A stretch of 64,000 nt of DNA from Rhizobium alarense (GTDB lineage: Bacteria; Pseudomonadota; Alphaproteobacteria; Rhizobiales; Rhizobiaceae): contig NZ_JAKGBU010000017.1 of assembly GCF_021555155.1 (NCBI RefSeq), positions 1-64,000 on the forward strand. Reading direction: 5' to 3'. This document shows positions 1 through 9,099 of the stretch, piece after piece. The notes under the pieces are model-generated. The model saw only the letters and a program-made list of their open reading frames with translations. It ran no database searches and was not told the DNA's origin. A program made the position numbers and the translations under genes. Position 1 is the stretch's first letter. Each line of letters opens with the position of its first letter.

Positions 1-38
1 AAATTTGTTCGTCGTCTTGCTTGTCATAGACCCTACTT
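1..38 (-). mobile_element. 5' head of an IS3-family orfA, cut by the window edge
   Basis: Read on the minus strand, an ATG at 27-25 opens the peptide MTSKTTNKF, which I recognise as the start of IS3-family OrfA transposase proteins common in Rhizobiales. Only nine codons lie in the window, so the rest of the element, if present, is to the left. The same head recurs at 13800-13764, in the same orientation. The neighbouring acyl-CoA dehydrogenase stop codon is at 42-40, so the element abuts the catabolic gene almost directly. The family call rests on a short peptide and needs the flanking sequence. Confidence 0.5.
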
Positions 39-39
39 C

Positions 40-1611
40 TCACGAGTTGGGGTCTCCGGCAAACCCGGCGCGGTTCAGCGGGAACGACAGCACCCGATCG
101 AACAACCGCGCAAATTCCGGTTCGTGCCCCGCGTTTGCCATGCGCGACCAAACCGCGCGGTAGAACAGCGTACATGTCAACTGAGCGAAGTCGTGCGCCA
201 GCGCTGCCGGATCGTGGGCTTCTTCAACGAGCTTGCGCGCCGCGCGCCATGTCTCACGCAGCGTTAAGATTTCGGGCCGCTCGCTCAACCGCCCGATCAA
301 CGCGTCGAAAGCATCAGCCCCTGCGCCGCCCTGCGCCCGAAGACCCCGGCTCGCAACGGCAGACTCGTGAATACCATTGGCGCCCTCGTAGATCGAGGTG
401 ATACGCGCATCGCGCCAAGTCTGATGAACGCGATACTCGTTGAGATAGCCGTATCCGCCCAGCACCTGTATGCCCAGATCGGCCGCCCGGATCCCTGCCT
501 CGGTGCAGAACACCTTGCAAAGCGGCGTGAGGAAGTCCGCCAGCGCGCCATCCGCTCCGCGCGCCATCTCCACCAGGGTCACATGCACCATGGAGCGAGC
601 GCCAAGTGCCAGGCTGCGCTGCTCGTCCAGCATCCGGCGAACATCGGCGTGATCGGACAGAACCGCCGCGCTGCCATCGGGCCTGCGGCCCTGTTTGCGT
701 TCGGCGGCATAGGCTGTGGCGATGGCATGGGCGCGACTGGCATGGGCGACACCCTGAAGCGCCACGTCGAGCCGGGCATGGTTCATCAGCGTGAACATCG
801 CCTTCAGCCCGTCGCCTGGCGCGCCGATCAACTCGGCCGGCGCCCCGTCGAAAGCCATCTGGCAGGTGGGCGAGGCATGCAGGCCCAACTTGTCCTCGAT
901 CCGGGTGATCTTGATCGCGGGCCCCGCCCGCGTCTTGCCGGCGAGGAACAGCGACAGGCCCTTGACCCCATCCTCGAGCGCGCCGGTCCGGGCGAGCACG
1001 AGATGCAGGATGTCCTCGGACAAGTCCTGATCGCCGCCGGATATGAAGATCTTCTCTCCGTCGATCCGCCACCCGTCGCCATCCCGCGTGGCTTTCGTGC
1101 GAATGCGCGACAGATCCGAACCCGCGTCGGGTTCGGTGAGGCACATGGTCGACAGCGCTTCGCCCGCCGCCAGGCGCGGAATCCATTCGGCCTGCTGTGT
1201 CTCGGTGCCGAAACGTCGCAAGGTCGTGATGGCGCCCGGCACGAGGTTGCAGATCATCTGCATCGCGTGGTTCGCGCCGGAAAAGACCTCGGACACCATC
1301 GCAGCGACCAGCGGACCCTGACCCATGCCTCCGTGGATTTCAGGCGCCGTCAGGCCCTGCCACCCCATTTCGGACAGCTGACGGAACGCATCGGGGAAGC
1401 CTTCGGGCATCCGGACATGGCCATTCTCCAGCCGGCAGCCCTGGGTGTCGCCGATCTCATCCAGTGGTGCGATGACGCCTTCGGCGAATGACGCGAAGGC
1501 CTTCAGGATATCGGCGGCGAGCTCGTCGTCCCAGTCCGGCAGCTGATCCGCCGTGGCGACCTTGCGCAGCGAAAACAAGATGTCGTCAACCGGCGCGGCA
1601 AATGGTGTCAT
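40..1611 (-). CDS. Acyl-CoA dehydrogenase, likely aryl-propionyl-CoA dehydrogenase
   Basis: A 523-residue flavoprotein of the acyl-CoA dehydrogenase family. The FAD/substrate signature MCLTEPDAGSD lies at residues 156-166, and the C-terminal YEGANGI at 408-414 carries the catalytic Glu409 and follows the GGYGYLNEYRVHQ segment. It is longer than the usual 380-400 residues, matching the longer subfamily with an N-terminal extension and extra C-terminal helical domain. The start overlaps the stop of the upstream amidohydrolase gene by 4 bases, so it is the last gene of the 5941-40 operon. In that context it probably makes the alpha,beta double bond in an arylpropionyl-CoA, as PhdD is proposed to do in Corynebacterium. 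The substrate is inferred. Confidence 0.88.
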   Translation of the reverse strand: MTPFAAPVDDILFSLRKVATADQLPDWDDELAADILKAFASFAEGVIAPLDEIGDTQGCRLENGHVRMPEGFPDAFRQLSEMGWQGLTAPEIHGGMGQGPLVAAMVSEVFSGANHAMQMICNLVPGAITTLRRFGTETQQAEWIPRLAAGEALSTMCLTEPDAGSDLSRIRTKATRDGDGWRIDGEKIFISGGDQDLSEDILHLVLARTGALEDGVKGLSLFLAGKTRAGPAIKITRIEDKLGLHASPTCQMAFDGAPAELIGAPGDGLKAMFTLMNHARLDVALQGVAHASRAHAIATAYAAERKQGRRPDGSAAVLSDHADVRRMLDEQRSLALGARSMVHVTLVEMARGADGALADFLTPLCKVFCTEAGIRAADLGIQVLGGYGYLNEYRVHQTWRDARITSIYEGANGIHESAVASRGLRAQGGAGADAFDALIGRLSERPEILTLRETWRAARKLVEEAHDPAALAHDFAQLTCTLFYRAVWSRMANAGHEPEFARLFDRVLSFPLNRAGFAGDPNS

Positions 1612-2483
1612 GCCCCGACCCCCAACAGACGCATCGCGTTTTCCTTCAGGATTAGCGGCCGCACCTCATCGCGGAAGTCGGCCTTATCGAAGGCGTCAAG
1701 CCATTTCTCGGGGGCGATCATCGGCCAGTCCGAGCCGAACAGCATCTTCTTCTTCAGGATCGTGTTCGCATACTGAATAAGAATTTTTGGGAAGTATTTC
1801 GGCGACCAACCCGAAAGGTCGATGTAGACGTTCGGCTTGTGCTGGGCGACCGCCAGCGCCTCCTCCTGCCAGGGGAAGGAAGGGTGAGCCAGGATGATCG
1901 GCATGTCGGGGAAATCGACCGCGACATCGTCGATATACATCGGGTTCGAGTATTTAAGCCGCATTCCGTTGCCGCCCTTCATTCCCGAGCCAACGCCAGT
2001 TTGGCCGGTGTGGAACAGCGCAGGTTTGCCGGTCTCGGCAATGGCCTCGTAAAGCGGCCAGGCCAGTCGGTCGTTGGGGTAAAAGCCCTGCATGGTCGGG
2101 TGGAACTTGAAGCCCTGCACGCCGTGGTTTTCGACCAGGTTGCGCGCCTCGCGAGCGCCGAGCTTGCCCTTGTGCGGGTCGATCGAGGCAAAGGGGATCA
2201 GGACGTCATCGTTCTCGGCGGCAAGCGCTGCCACCTCCTCATTCTTATAGCGCCGATAGCCAGTTTCACGCTCTGCATCGACGGGGAAGATCACCGCCGC
2301 AATGTTCATCGCCCGGTAATGCGCTGCGGTCTGCGGCACGGTGGGCGGATGCTCCCAGGGCGCGCCGAAATACTTCGCCATTGTGGACTGCAGATCATCA
2401 TAGCCGTCGTCGGCGTGGCAACCGCAGGCTTCCTCGGCGTGAGTGTGGAAGTCAATTGCCCGCACGGATGCGAAATCGACCAT
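1608..2483 (-). CDS. Amidohydrolase-family protein, likely aryl beta-ketoacyl-CoA hydrolase
   Basis: A 291-residue TIM-barrel metal-dependent hydrolase of the amidohydrolase-2 family. Metal-ligand motifs are in order: HTH at residues 13-15, the GFKFHP strand around 124-129, FHTG near 157-160, LAHPSFPW near 199-205 and FGSDWPM with the aspartate near 252. It is the size of gamma-resorcylate decarboxylase-type enzymes, but the neighbours (CoA ligase, hydratase, SDR, acyl-CoA dehydrogenase) match the cou/phd phenylpropanoid operons, where a member of this family (CouO/PhdC) cleaves the aryl beta-ketoacyl-CoA. I infer release of the aromatic acid from the shortened side chain. A decarboxylase role cannot be excluded from sequence alone. 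Confidence 0.82.
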   Translation of the reverse strand: MVDFASVRAIDFHTHAEEACGCHADDGYDDLQSTMAKYFGAPWEHPPTVPQTAAHYRAMNIAAVIFPVDAERETGYRRYKNEEVAALAAENDDVLIPFASIDPHKGKLGAREARNLVENHGVQGFKFHPTMQGFYPNDRLAWPLYEAIAETGKPALFHTGQTGVGSGMKGGNGMRLKYSNPMYIDDVAVDFPDMPIILAHPSFPWQEEALAVAQHKPNVYIDLSGWSPKYFPKILIQYANTILKKKMLFGSDWPMIAPEKWLDAFDKADFRDEVRPLILKENAMRLLGVGA

Positions 2484-2494
2484 CTCGGCCTCCT

Positions 2495-4372
2495 TCAGAC
2501 GCGGATCAGCGCCGGATCTTCGTTGTCATAAAGCCGCTCCAGAAGTTCAGTACGGCGGGTGAGGATTTTCTTGATGTTCAGCGACCCCTTGTCGGTGATC
2601 TCGTGATGCTGCAGAGACGGTGGCTCGGCGAGGATCAGCGCCCGGGTTATACGCCTGGCCGAGCCGGTGACCTGGGCGTTCATGGTCCTCAACCGCTCTT
2701 CGATCAGCGCCATCAGGAGCGGATCGGTGATGGTCCCGCCAGTGTTCGGGCTGACCTCGGCCCCGCCGGTTGCGGGAAAGACGAACAATCCGACCTCGCC
2801 GCGATCGTGGCCGCAGATGACAACGTCCTGCACCAGACCAGCCATCTCCTTCAATGCCGCCATTCTCAAATTACCTGCCTGCACCCAGGTGCCAGTGTCG
2901 AGCTTGAAGTCCTCAGACACGCGGCCGTCGAAGACAAGGCCGCGTGAGGCGTCGGAGGGATCCACGAATTTCACCGCGTCACCGGTGATTAGGAAGCCCT
3001 CATCGTCGAAGGCCTCCGCGGTTTTGGCGGGATCGTTGAAATAACCTTGCGTCACGTTCGGCCCCTTCACCCGGATCTCGCAGCGCATCTCATCGTCGGG
3101 GATCAGCTTGACCGTCACCCCCGGCAGCGGCACGCCGATCACACCCGATCGGCCGATCGGCTCGTGAACCAGCAGGCAGGCGGGTGCGGTCTCGGTCAGA
3201 CCCCAACTCGAGATCATTAGAGGCAGTCCGCCGCGCGCCTCGATGCAGAAGCGTTCCAGCGCTTCCCAGACCTGCTGCGGCAGCGAGGCGCCTGCGTAGA
3301 ACAGAAGCTGCTGATCTTTGAAGAGGTGGCGTTGCAGGGCGGGATCGTCCTTGATCGCCTCGACCAGCATCCCCCAGCCGACCGGCACGTTGAAGGTTAA
3401 TGTCCCCGGTCGGTCGGTGCGGTTCTTCAGCGTGGTGGCAAACCCCTTGTCGGTAGGCTTGCCACTGTCGATGGTCAGCGTGCCGCCATGGGCGAGCATC
3501 ATGTTCACGTTGTGGCTGCCACCAAAGACGTGGTTCCACGGCAGCCAGTCGGTGATCCGCGGCGGTTCATCGGTCAGGAACGGTAGCGCTACCGCCAGTT
3601 GCGCCTGGTTCACGCACATCATGCCGTGTGTGGTCAGCACACCTTTAGGGTCCGAGTTGGAACCGGAGGTAAAAAGGATCTTGGCCAACGTGTCCGGTCC
3701 GACCTCGGCATGGACGGCGTCAATATCGACGCTCGCATCGCCATTCAAAAGCTCTGCAAACGGCGTCAGGGGGCGATCCGCCGCGCCGCGCACGACGACC
3801 ACTTCGACCTCGGCAAGCTGCGGCAGGGCTATGGCGGCGGCATAGCGCGCAGCGTCGTCGACGAAAGCCAGCTTCGGTTTCACCGTGTCGAGCATATAGA
3901 TCAACCGCCCATGCGCTTCGGGGATCAGCGAATACTGTTCGGCGAGCGGCACCACGGGGACACCGGCATATTGCGCGGCAAGCGACAGGATCAGGTGGTC
4001 CAGCCCGTTTCCAGACATCATCGTGATGCAGTCGTCCTGTCCCAGCCCGCGCGCCACCAGGGCGGAAGCGACAGCGCGCACCTGGTTCAGAAGCTCGCCA
4101 TAGGTAACGTTTCGCCAGCCCGGACCGGTGTCGGGACGCTCAGCCACCGCGACCCGATAGGGCGCCTTCTCGGCCCATTCATGTAGCCAGGCGCCGGTGT
4201 TCGATACTGCTTGCGGCAACTCGTAGCCCGAACTCAATAGGATAGTTCCGTCGGCACGCGTCTGAGCGAGGACACTGTGCGGCAAATATCGGGTCGCGGT
4301 ATGCTGGCGAGCCCAGTCCGCCCGCGAGGTGAGGTCGGTCGGATACTCGGGCTGTCTTGTGATCGCGGCCAT
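2495..4372 (-). CDS. Acyl-CoA synthetase, feruloyl-CoA synthase type
   Basis: A 625-residue AMP-forming (ANL superfamily) ligase. The P-loop-like motif ILFTSGSNSDPKGV has the serine-rich form seen in feruloyl-CoA synthases rather than the usual SGTTGxPKG, and the adenine-binding SSWGLTETAP and GDAVKFVD segments follow. The protein is longer than typical 500-550 residue ligases, as feruloyl-CoA synthases are. It should activate a hydroxycinnamate or arylpropionate with ATP and CoA in the cytoplasm, the first committed step of the pathway encoded by its operon neighbours. The amidohydrolase gene follows 11 bases downstream and the hydratase gene ends 23 bases upstream. The exact aromatic substrate is unknown. 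Confidence 0.87.
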   Translation of the reverse strand: MAAITRQPEYPTDLTSRADWARQHTATRYLPHSVLAQTRADGTILLSSGYELPQAVSNTGAWLHEWAEKAPYRVAVAERPDTGPGWRNVTYGELLNQVRAVASALVARGLGQDDCITMMSGNGLDHLILSLAAQYAGVPVVPLAEQYSLIPEAHGRLIYMLDTVKPKLAFVDDAARYAAAIALPQLAEVEVVVVRGAADRPLTPFAELLNGDASVDIDAVHAEVGPDTLAKILFTSGSNSDPKGVLTTHGMMCVNQAQLAVALPFLTDEPPRITDWLPWNHVFGGSHNVNMMLAHGGTLTIDSGKPTDKGFATTLKNRTDRPGTLTFNVPVGWGMLVEAIKDDPALQRHLFKDQQLLFYAGASLPQQVWEALERFCIEARGGLPLMISSWGLTETAPACLLVHEPIGRSGVIGVPLPGVTVKLIPDDEMRCEIRVKGPNVTQGYFNDPAKTAEAFDDEGFLITGDAVKFVDPSDASRGLVFDGRVSEDFKLDTGTWVQAGNLRMAALKEMAGLVQDVVICGHDRGEVGLFVFPATGGAEVSPNTGGTITDPLLMALIEERLRTMNAQVTGSARRITRALILAEPPSLQHHEITDKGSLNIKKILTRRTELLERLYDNEDPALIRV

Positions 4373-4395
4373 CTCTCGCCCCCCTCTCCTAGTTC

Positions 4396-5166
4396 TCAGC
4401 GAAATTTCGGCTCGCGCTTTTCCAAGAACGCTTTAAGCCCCTCGGTGGCGTCGGGCGTCGTCTGGACCAGCGAGGCCGCAAGGCTTTCAGCGAACAGTCC
4501 GTCGGCCCGGGCCATGTCGCTGATCCGCGCGATGGCATGGACCATGAAATAGTTCGACATTGGCGCGTTGGCCGCGATCTTCGCGGCGAGCTTGCGGGCC
4601 AGCGGTAGCGCATCACCCTCGCCAACCGCATAATGGGCAAGGCCCAGGCGCAGCCCTTCCTCTGCGTCGTACTTGCGACCGGTCAGCATCATCTCGACCA
4701 TGCGGTCGGGGCCGATGATCCGTCCGACACGCACTGTCGCGCCGCCGCCGACGAAAATGCCGCGACGCCCTTCGGGAAGCTGGAAAATTACCGATGGCTC
4801 GGCGATACGCACATGCGTCGCGGTGGCAAGCTCCAGCCCGCCGCCGATCACCGCTCCGGTCATGGCGGAAACCGTCACCGGGCCGCCAAACTGGATCATG
4901 TCCATGACCCGGTGCCAGTTGCGCGAGTGGTAGACGCCTTCCTCGGCACTGCGCGCGACATGCTCGACCAAGTCGAGGCCCGAGCAGTAATGCCCGCCCG
5001 TGCCATGGAGGATGACCACCCGGACCTGTTTCGGCAACCCGGCATAAAAAGCTTCGATCTCGGCCAGGAGGCCGTCCGACATCGCATTCCGCTTGTCCTC
5101 GCGGATCAACGCCAGCTCAGCGATCGGGCCGTCATAGCTGAATTTGGTGAATGCGCCTTTGGTCAT
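4396..5166 (-). CDS. Enoyl-CoA hydratase/isomerase (crotonase family)
   Basis: A 256-residue crotonase-fold protein. The oxyanion-hole segments HYCSGLDL near residues 63-70 and AVIGGGLELA near 107-116 are intact, followed by the LPEGRRGIFVGGG region that normally carries a catalytic glutamate. I chose the ATG at 5166 because GAGG sits 6-7 bases upstream; the longer open frame to 5223 would run into the SDR gene. The gene lies 7 bases after the SDR stop. It probably hydrates an aryl-2-enoyl-CoA to the beta-hydroxyacyl-CoA. A hydratase/aldolase giving the aldehyde directly is the main alternative, but the presence of a dehydrogenase and hydrolase favours simple hydration. Confidence 0.85.
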   Translation of the reverse strand: MTKGAFTKFSYDGPIAELALIREDKRNAMSDGLLAEIEAFYAGLPKQVRVVILHGTGGHYCSGLDLVEHVARSAEEGVYHSRNWHRVMDMIQFGGPVTVSAMTGAVIGGGLELATATHVRIAEPSVIFQLPEGRRGIFVGGGATVRVGRIIGPDRMVEMMLTGRKYDAEEGLRLGLAHYAVGEGDALPLARKLAAKIAANAPMSNYFMVHAIARISDMARADGLFAESLAASLVQTTPDATEGLKAFLEKREPKFR

Positions 5167-5173
5167 CGATACC

Positions 5174-5941
5174 TCATTTTGGTGAAAGCCGGACGGCGCC
5201 GTCGATTCGGATAACTTCGCCATTCAGAAGCGGGTTCTCCAAGATCTGCTGCACCAGCATTGCAAATTCTTCCGGTCGGCCCATGCGCGAAGGAAACGGC
5301 AGCCCAGCCTCCAGCGTGGCACGAACTTCGGGGGACAGGCCCGCGCTCATCGCAGTTTCAAACAGGCCCGGCGCGATCGTCATCACCCGAATTCCAAACC
5401 GGGCCAGCTCACGCGCAGCCGGCAGGGTCAGTGAGGCCACGCCGCCTTTGGAGGCGGCGTAGGCGGCCTGCCCGATCTGGCCGTCCTGATAGGCGATTGA
5501 GGCGGTGTTGACGATCACCCCGCGCGCGCCGTCCTCGTCGAGTGGTTCGAGCGCAGCCATCGCCCGCGCCGCAACGCTAAGGACGGTGTAAGTGCCGATC
5601 AGGTTCACTCGGATCGTGCGCTCGAATGCCTCTATTGAAAGCGCGCCGTCTCGCGGCAGGATCCGCGCGGCCGTGCCGATCCCGGCGCAGTTCACAACGA
5701 CCCGTGGTGCCTCTCCCATTTCGGCAATGGTCCGGCGAAACGCAGCCTCGACGTCGCCCGCATCGGTCACATCGGCGGTCAGACCCAGCCCGCCGATCCC
5801 GCCCGAGACAAGCGCTGCCGCTTCCTCGCTCCGGTCCAGAACTGCCACGCGGGCTCCCGCTGCGGCGAGCCTTCGGGCAGTCGCTTCGCCGAGCCCGCTG
5901 CCGCCGCCGGTGACAAGAGCGATACTTCCATTGATATTCAC
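5174..5941 (-). CDS. Short-chain dehydrogenase, likely aryl beta-hydroxyacyl-CoA dehydrogenase
   Basis: A 255-residue classical SDR. The NAD(P) motif TGGGSGLGEA is at residues 11-20, NCAG near 88, the catalytic Ser in the NTASIAYQDG segment, and YAASK provides the Tyr and Lys. The general layout, including the sequence after the catalytic Tyr and the C-terminal NGEVIRIDGAVR, resembles HSD10 / type II 3-hydroxyacyl-CoA dehydrogenases. It is the first gene of the catabolic operon that runs to position 40 and should oxidise the hydratase product to the beta-ketoacyl-CoA taken by the amidohydrolase. Cofactor preference is probably NAD, because an acidic residue (VLDRSE) follows beta-2. Confidence 0.86.
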   Translation of the reverse strand: MNINGSIALVTGGGSGLGEATARRLAAAGARVAVLDRSEEAAALVSGGIGGLGLTADVTDAGDVEAAFRRTIAEMGEAPRVVVNCAGIGTAARILPRDGALSIEAFERTIRVNLIGTYTVLSVAARAMAALEPLDEDGARGVIVNTASIAYQDGQIGQAAYAASKGGVASLTLPAARELARFGIRVMTIAPGLFETAMSAGLSPEVRATLEAGLPFPSRMGRPEEFAMLVQQILENPLLNGEVIRIDGAVRLSPK

Positions 5942-6017
5942 GTCCGGTTCTCCTGATAATCCATCCTGTCTTCAAGTCGCCTGCCTATCGGTCGGGAAGC
6001 GCATTACCATCCAGCAA

Positions 6018-7541
6018 TCAGGCTTCCGAGACCGACCGGCGCGGGGCCCTGGCCGGCGCCCGGATCCCGAAGATCCAGACCGACAGCAGCGACAGGGCCA
6101 GCAGGGCCAACGCGACCGGATGATGCAGCAGGTTCAGCGGATTGCCGCCAAGGATCGTCAGCGCCTGGGACAGCGACAGCTCCAGCTGCGTGGCCAGTAC
6201 AAACATGATGATGAAGGCGACGATGGGCAGGCCGGCCGCCTGCATCAGCACCGAGAGAACGCCGAAGCCGATCAGTATCCAAACTGCGATCGCGCCACCT
6301 TCGGCGACATAGACGCCGGTGATGCACAAAAGGAAGGTCAGCGGGAAGATTACCGAGGCGGGCGCCGCAATCACCTTTGCCCAGAGCCGCAGGCCCACCA
6401 GACCGACAAGAAAGTTCACCAGATTCGCTAGAATCATCGCGCCGAAGAGGCCGTAGATCAGCTTGCCTTGCGACTGGAACAGCAGAGGTCCCGGCTGAAT
6501 GCCCTGCACCATGAAGGCGCCGATGATCAGGGCGGCGGTGACGTTGCCGGGGATGCCTAGCGTCAGGAGCGGGATCATGTTCGCCCCCATCACCGCGGAA
6601 TTCGCCGATTCGCAAGCGGCGATTCCGTTCAGGTTACCCTTGCCGAAGCTTTCAGGCTCTTTCGAGGCGCTACGGGCCATGCCATAGGACAGGAAGGCCG
6701 CGACGGTCGAGCCGAGGCCCGGCAGGGCGCCGACGACAGTGCCGATAACGGCGCCACGGGCGATGGTCACGCGGCAGCCCCAGTATTCGGCCCACGAGAT
6801 GCGCCGGTTCTCGGCCGGGCTGTCCAGATCGACTGGCAGCGGGGCGTTGGCCGCGCCGTGGCGGGTGGCGAGCTGAGTCAGGATCTCGCCCATCGCCAGC
6901 ATGCCCACCGCAACCGCCGAGATCGGCAGGCCGTTGTAAAGGTCGTAGTTGCCGAAGATTAGCCGCGGCGTTCCGTGCTCGGGGTCGATGCCTATACTGG
7001 CGCAGAGGATGCCGAGACCGGCCGCGATCAACCCTTTGGCCATCGAAGGTCCGACAAGGCCGGTGATTATGGCAATGGAGAGCACGATCAGCGCGGTGAT
7101 CTCGACAGGCCCCATTGCCAGCGCCACAACCGCGAGCGGCGCCGCGACCAGGATAAGGACAATGTCCGAAAACGTATCGCCAGTGATTGAGGCATAGAGC
7201 GCCATCTTCATTGCCTTGAGCGGCTTGCCGGCGCGCGCCAACGGGTGACCGTCCAAAGCGGTTGCCGCCGCATCGGGGGTTCCCGGCGTGTTCAGGAGCA
7301 CGGCCGGAATTGCTCCACCCACCGTGCCGCCTTTGCCGACGCCGATCAGAAAGGCAATGGCGGCCAGCGGTGAGAGTGTGAAGGTGAAAGGTACCGCGAT
7401 GGCGATGGCCATCGGCGCCGAAAGGCCAGGGATCGCGCCCACAACCTGGCCGAGTGCTACGCCGGCGACCACGAACAGGAAGGTGGTCAGCGTCATAGCT
7501 TCGGAAAGGCCGGACAGGATCGTGGTGGGATCCATGAACAT
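6018..7541 (-). CDS. tctA: Tripartite tricarboxylate transporter, large permease TctA
   Basis: A 507-residue inner-membrane protein with about twelve hydrophobic segments, the TctA family size. Signature stretches include the early GAIPGLSAPMAIAIAVP and the GKGGTVGGAIPAVLLNTPGTP segment, and a second pseudo-repeat GALPGLGSTVAAFLSYG around the middle. The ATG at 7541 is preceded by GAGGG at a good distance, and the frame upstream of it is a shadow of tctB. It forms the tctC-tctB-tctA order typical of TTT systems, and very probably imports the aromatic acid used by the operon immediately downstream (5941-40). Confidence 0.93.
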   Translation of the reverse strand: MFMDPTTILSGLSEAMTLTTFLFVVAGVALGQVVGAIPGLSAPMAIAIAVPFTFTLSPLAAIAFLIGVGKGGTVGGAIPAVLLNTPGTPDAAATALDGHPLARAGKPLKAMKMALYASITGDTFSDIVLILVAAPLAVVALAMGPVEITALIVLSIAIITGLVGPSMAKGLIAAGLGILCASIGIDPEHGTPRLIFGNYDLYNGLPISAVAVGMLAMGEILTQLATRHGAANAPLPVDLDSPAENRRISWAEYWGCRVTIARGAVIGTVVGALPGLGSTVAAFLSYGMARSASKEPESFGKGNLNGIAACESANSAVMGANMIPLLTLGIPGNVTAALIIGAFMVQGIQPGPLLFQSQGKLIYGLFGAMILANLVNFLVGLVGLRLWAKVIAAPASVIFPLTFLLCITGVYVAEGGAIAVWILIGFGVLSVLMQAAGLPIVAFIIMFVLATQLELSLSQALTILGGNPLNLLHHPVALALLALSLLSVWIFGIRAPARAPRRSVSEA

Positions 7542-7552
7542 CTTTGCGGCCC

Positions 7553-7975
7553 TCAGGGTAGCGGGCGGTCTAGGACCATCACGAAGATGGCCCAAATGCC
7601 GAGCGGCGCAGCGATCCCGCCGGCCACCAGCCACAGTGGATTGCGCTGGCCCGCCAGCAGCATCAGCGTCAGTACCAGCGGCGATGCGATCCAGACATAG
7701 CCCAGCCAGTCGAGCGCGCCGAATCCCGCTGCGCCGAGAAGCGCGATCCCGATCGCGCGCGCCGCCGGCCGCAGGTCGATGGTCGCGCCCGATCGTGGGG
7801 CGATCATCAGCCATAGCGCGCCGATACCGACGGCGGCAGCGCCGATCAAGGGGAACATCGCGGGGCTAGTCGAGCCGTAGCTTGCGGTCGAGGTCTGAGC
7901 CGGAATCACCACCCACATCAGGAGTGCCGCGACAAGGCAGGCCAGAAGGCCCAGGAGTCGGTCAGCTTGAATCAT
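7553..7975 (-). CDS. tctB: Tripartite tricarboxylate transporter, small permease TctB
   Basis: A 140-residue membrane protein with four predicted hydrophobic helices (around residues 5-25, 40-58, 75-105 and 112-134), the topology of TctB. It contains the ASYGSTSPAMFPLIGA segment with the characteristic P-x-x-FP motif after helix 1. It lies 58 bases downstream of tctC and 11 bases upstream of tctA, and is recognised by its position, size and topology as much as by sequence, since the family is poorly conserved. Confidence 0.88.
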   Translation of the reverse strand: MIQADRLLGLLACLVAALLMWVVIPAQTSTASYGSTSPAMFPLIGAAAVGIGALWLMIAPRSGATIDLRPAARAIGIALLGAAGFGALDWLGYVWIASPLVLTLMLLAGQRNPLWLVAGGIAAPLGIWAIFVMVLDRPLP

Positions 7976-8033
7976 CGAAAGGGTCCTACTGTTGCGGCCG
8001 GGTCATCTGGGCGGACTCGGCTGGGTTGGAGGC

Positions 8034-8990
8034 TCAGCCGTTCTCGGCGGTCAGCCGTTGCGCCAGAGCGAAAGCATCCGCCATCATCGCTGCGGCGCCC
8101 TCGGAGCCGAGATTCCTGGTCTCGATCCCGAAGGTGTTCATCACCGCCTTGCCGACTTCGTCTGATTTCGCCGCAGCGTCGATTTGCGCCGCAATCGCCG
8201 CCTTGGCGTCCTCAGGCAGCCCCTTGGGCGCCATCATTATGAACCAGGGCTCCAGCGCGTAGTCGAAGCCCTGTTCCTTCAGGGTCTTCACGTTGGGTGC
8301 GTAGCTGTGCCGCTCGTTGGTCGCCGCCGCCAGCATCTTCATGTCGCCGGAGGTCATGTAGTCGACATGCCGGCCGCCGTCGAAGCCAGCCTGGATATGT
8401 CCGCCCAGGATATTCTGCAGCACTTCGGCCCCGCCGCGGGTGCTGATCGTTTTGATGTTGACATTCTCAGCCTTGGCAATGGCACGAACGATCAGCTCGG
8501 CCCCGCGTTCATTCACGCCAACCACCGCGCCGCTATTGGTTCGCGCCCAGTCGACCAGACCACGCATGTCGTCGAAGGGCGCATCGGCGCCGGCCATGAT
8601 CGCCGCCGGCGAGATTGCAACGGTGCCCAGAAAGTCGAAATCGTCGAGCTTGAACGGCAGGTTCGGATCGCCTGCCAGGCCGAAGGCCATGGCGCTGGAC
8701 ACGCCCATGCCGATCACGCTGCCGTCAGCGCGTTCGCGGCTCAGGCCGGTGGCCATCACGATACCGCCGCCTCCGCCCACGTTCTCGACGACGGTTCCCC
8801 AGCCCGCGACCTGTTCGAAGCTCGCGGCGGCCAGCCGGCCGATAGTGTCCGCGCTGCCCCCCGGATTGAAGCCCACGCGCAACGTCAGTCGCGCAGGTGC
8901 CCAATTCTGGGCAAAGGCGCCGACTGGGGCGAGGGCCGACGCGACCAGCCCCGCCCCCATGACAATCAGACTCCGGCGACTCGGATTCAT
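8034..8990 (-). CDS. tctC: Periplasmic solute-binding receptor TctC (Bug family)
   Basis: A 318-residue exported receptor. The N-terminus has two arginines, a hydrophobic core and an AFAQ cleavage site near residue 28. The mature protein begins with the Bug-family pattern LRVGFNPGGSADTIGRL and continues with VVENVGGGGGI and NIKTISTRGGAEVLQNILGGH. Bug receptors hand carboxylates to TctAB. An RBS (GGGAGGAAAAC) precedes the ATG at 8990. The gene is divergent from the GntR regulator across a 109-base region that holds repeated operator-like sequence, so its expression is probably controlled by that regulator. Confidence 0.92.
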   Translation of the reverse strand: MNPSRRSLIVMGAGLVASALAPVGAFAQNWAPARLTLRVGFNPGGSADTIGRLAAASFEQVAGWGTVVENVGGGGGIVMATGLSRERADGSVIGMGVSSAMAFGLAGDPNLPFKLDDFDFLGTVAISPAAIMAGADAPFDDMRGLVDWARTNSGAVVGVNERGAELIVRAIAKAENVNIKTISTRGGAEVLQNILGGHIQAGFDGGRHVDYMTSGDMKMLAAATNERHSYAPNVKTLKEQGFDYALEPWFIMMAPKGLPEDAKAAIAAQIDAAAKSDEVGKAVMNTFGIETRNLGSEGAAAMMADAFALAQRLTAENG

Positions 8991-9040
8991 GTTTTCCTCC
9001 CATGTTTCGGCGCTATCTCCCAGCAGCGGCTATAAATTTC

Positions 9041-9070
9041 TATACACAGTTTCTACAAAAGCGTATACAC
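9041..9070. promoter_or_regulatory. Operator-like direct repeat between tctC and the GntR gene
   Basis: The heptamer TATACAC occurs at 9041-9047 and again at 9064-9070, 23 bases (about two helical turns) apart, in the only AT-rich stretch between the divergent tctC and gntR genes. Minus-strand promoter elements for tctC (TTGTAG, then TTATAG after 17 bases) overlap the repeat. This is the expected place for a GntR-family operator that represses both directions until a substrate or its CoA ester binds. Function is inferred from position. Confidence 0.4.
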
Positions 9071-9099
9071 TTTTTTGAGAATCAGGACGGAATTCGCCT

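Noticed and set aside
367-1491. 374-residue plus-strand frame opposite the acyl-CoA dehydrogenase
   Set aside because: It is the mirror of a high-GC coding strand, with no recognisable domain. The same applies to other long antisense frames such as 15092-16144 and 43594-45288.
1608-2483. Gamma-resorcylate decarboxylase
   Set aside because: The fold is shared, but the CoA-ligase, hydratase and dehydrogenase neighbours fit a beta-ketoacyl-CoA hydrolase better. I kept decarboxylase as an alternative only.
6018-7814. A longer TctA starting inside tctB
   Set aside because: The added residues are a frame shadow of tctB; the ATG at 7541 begins the family sequence.
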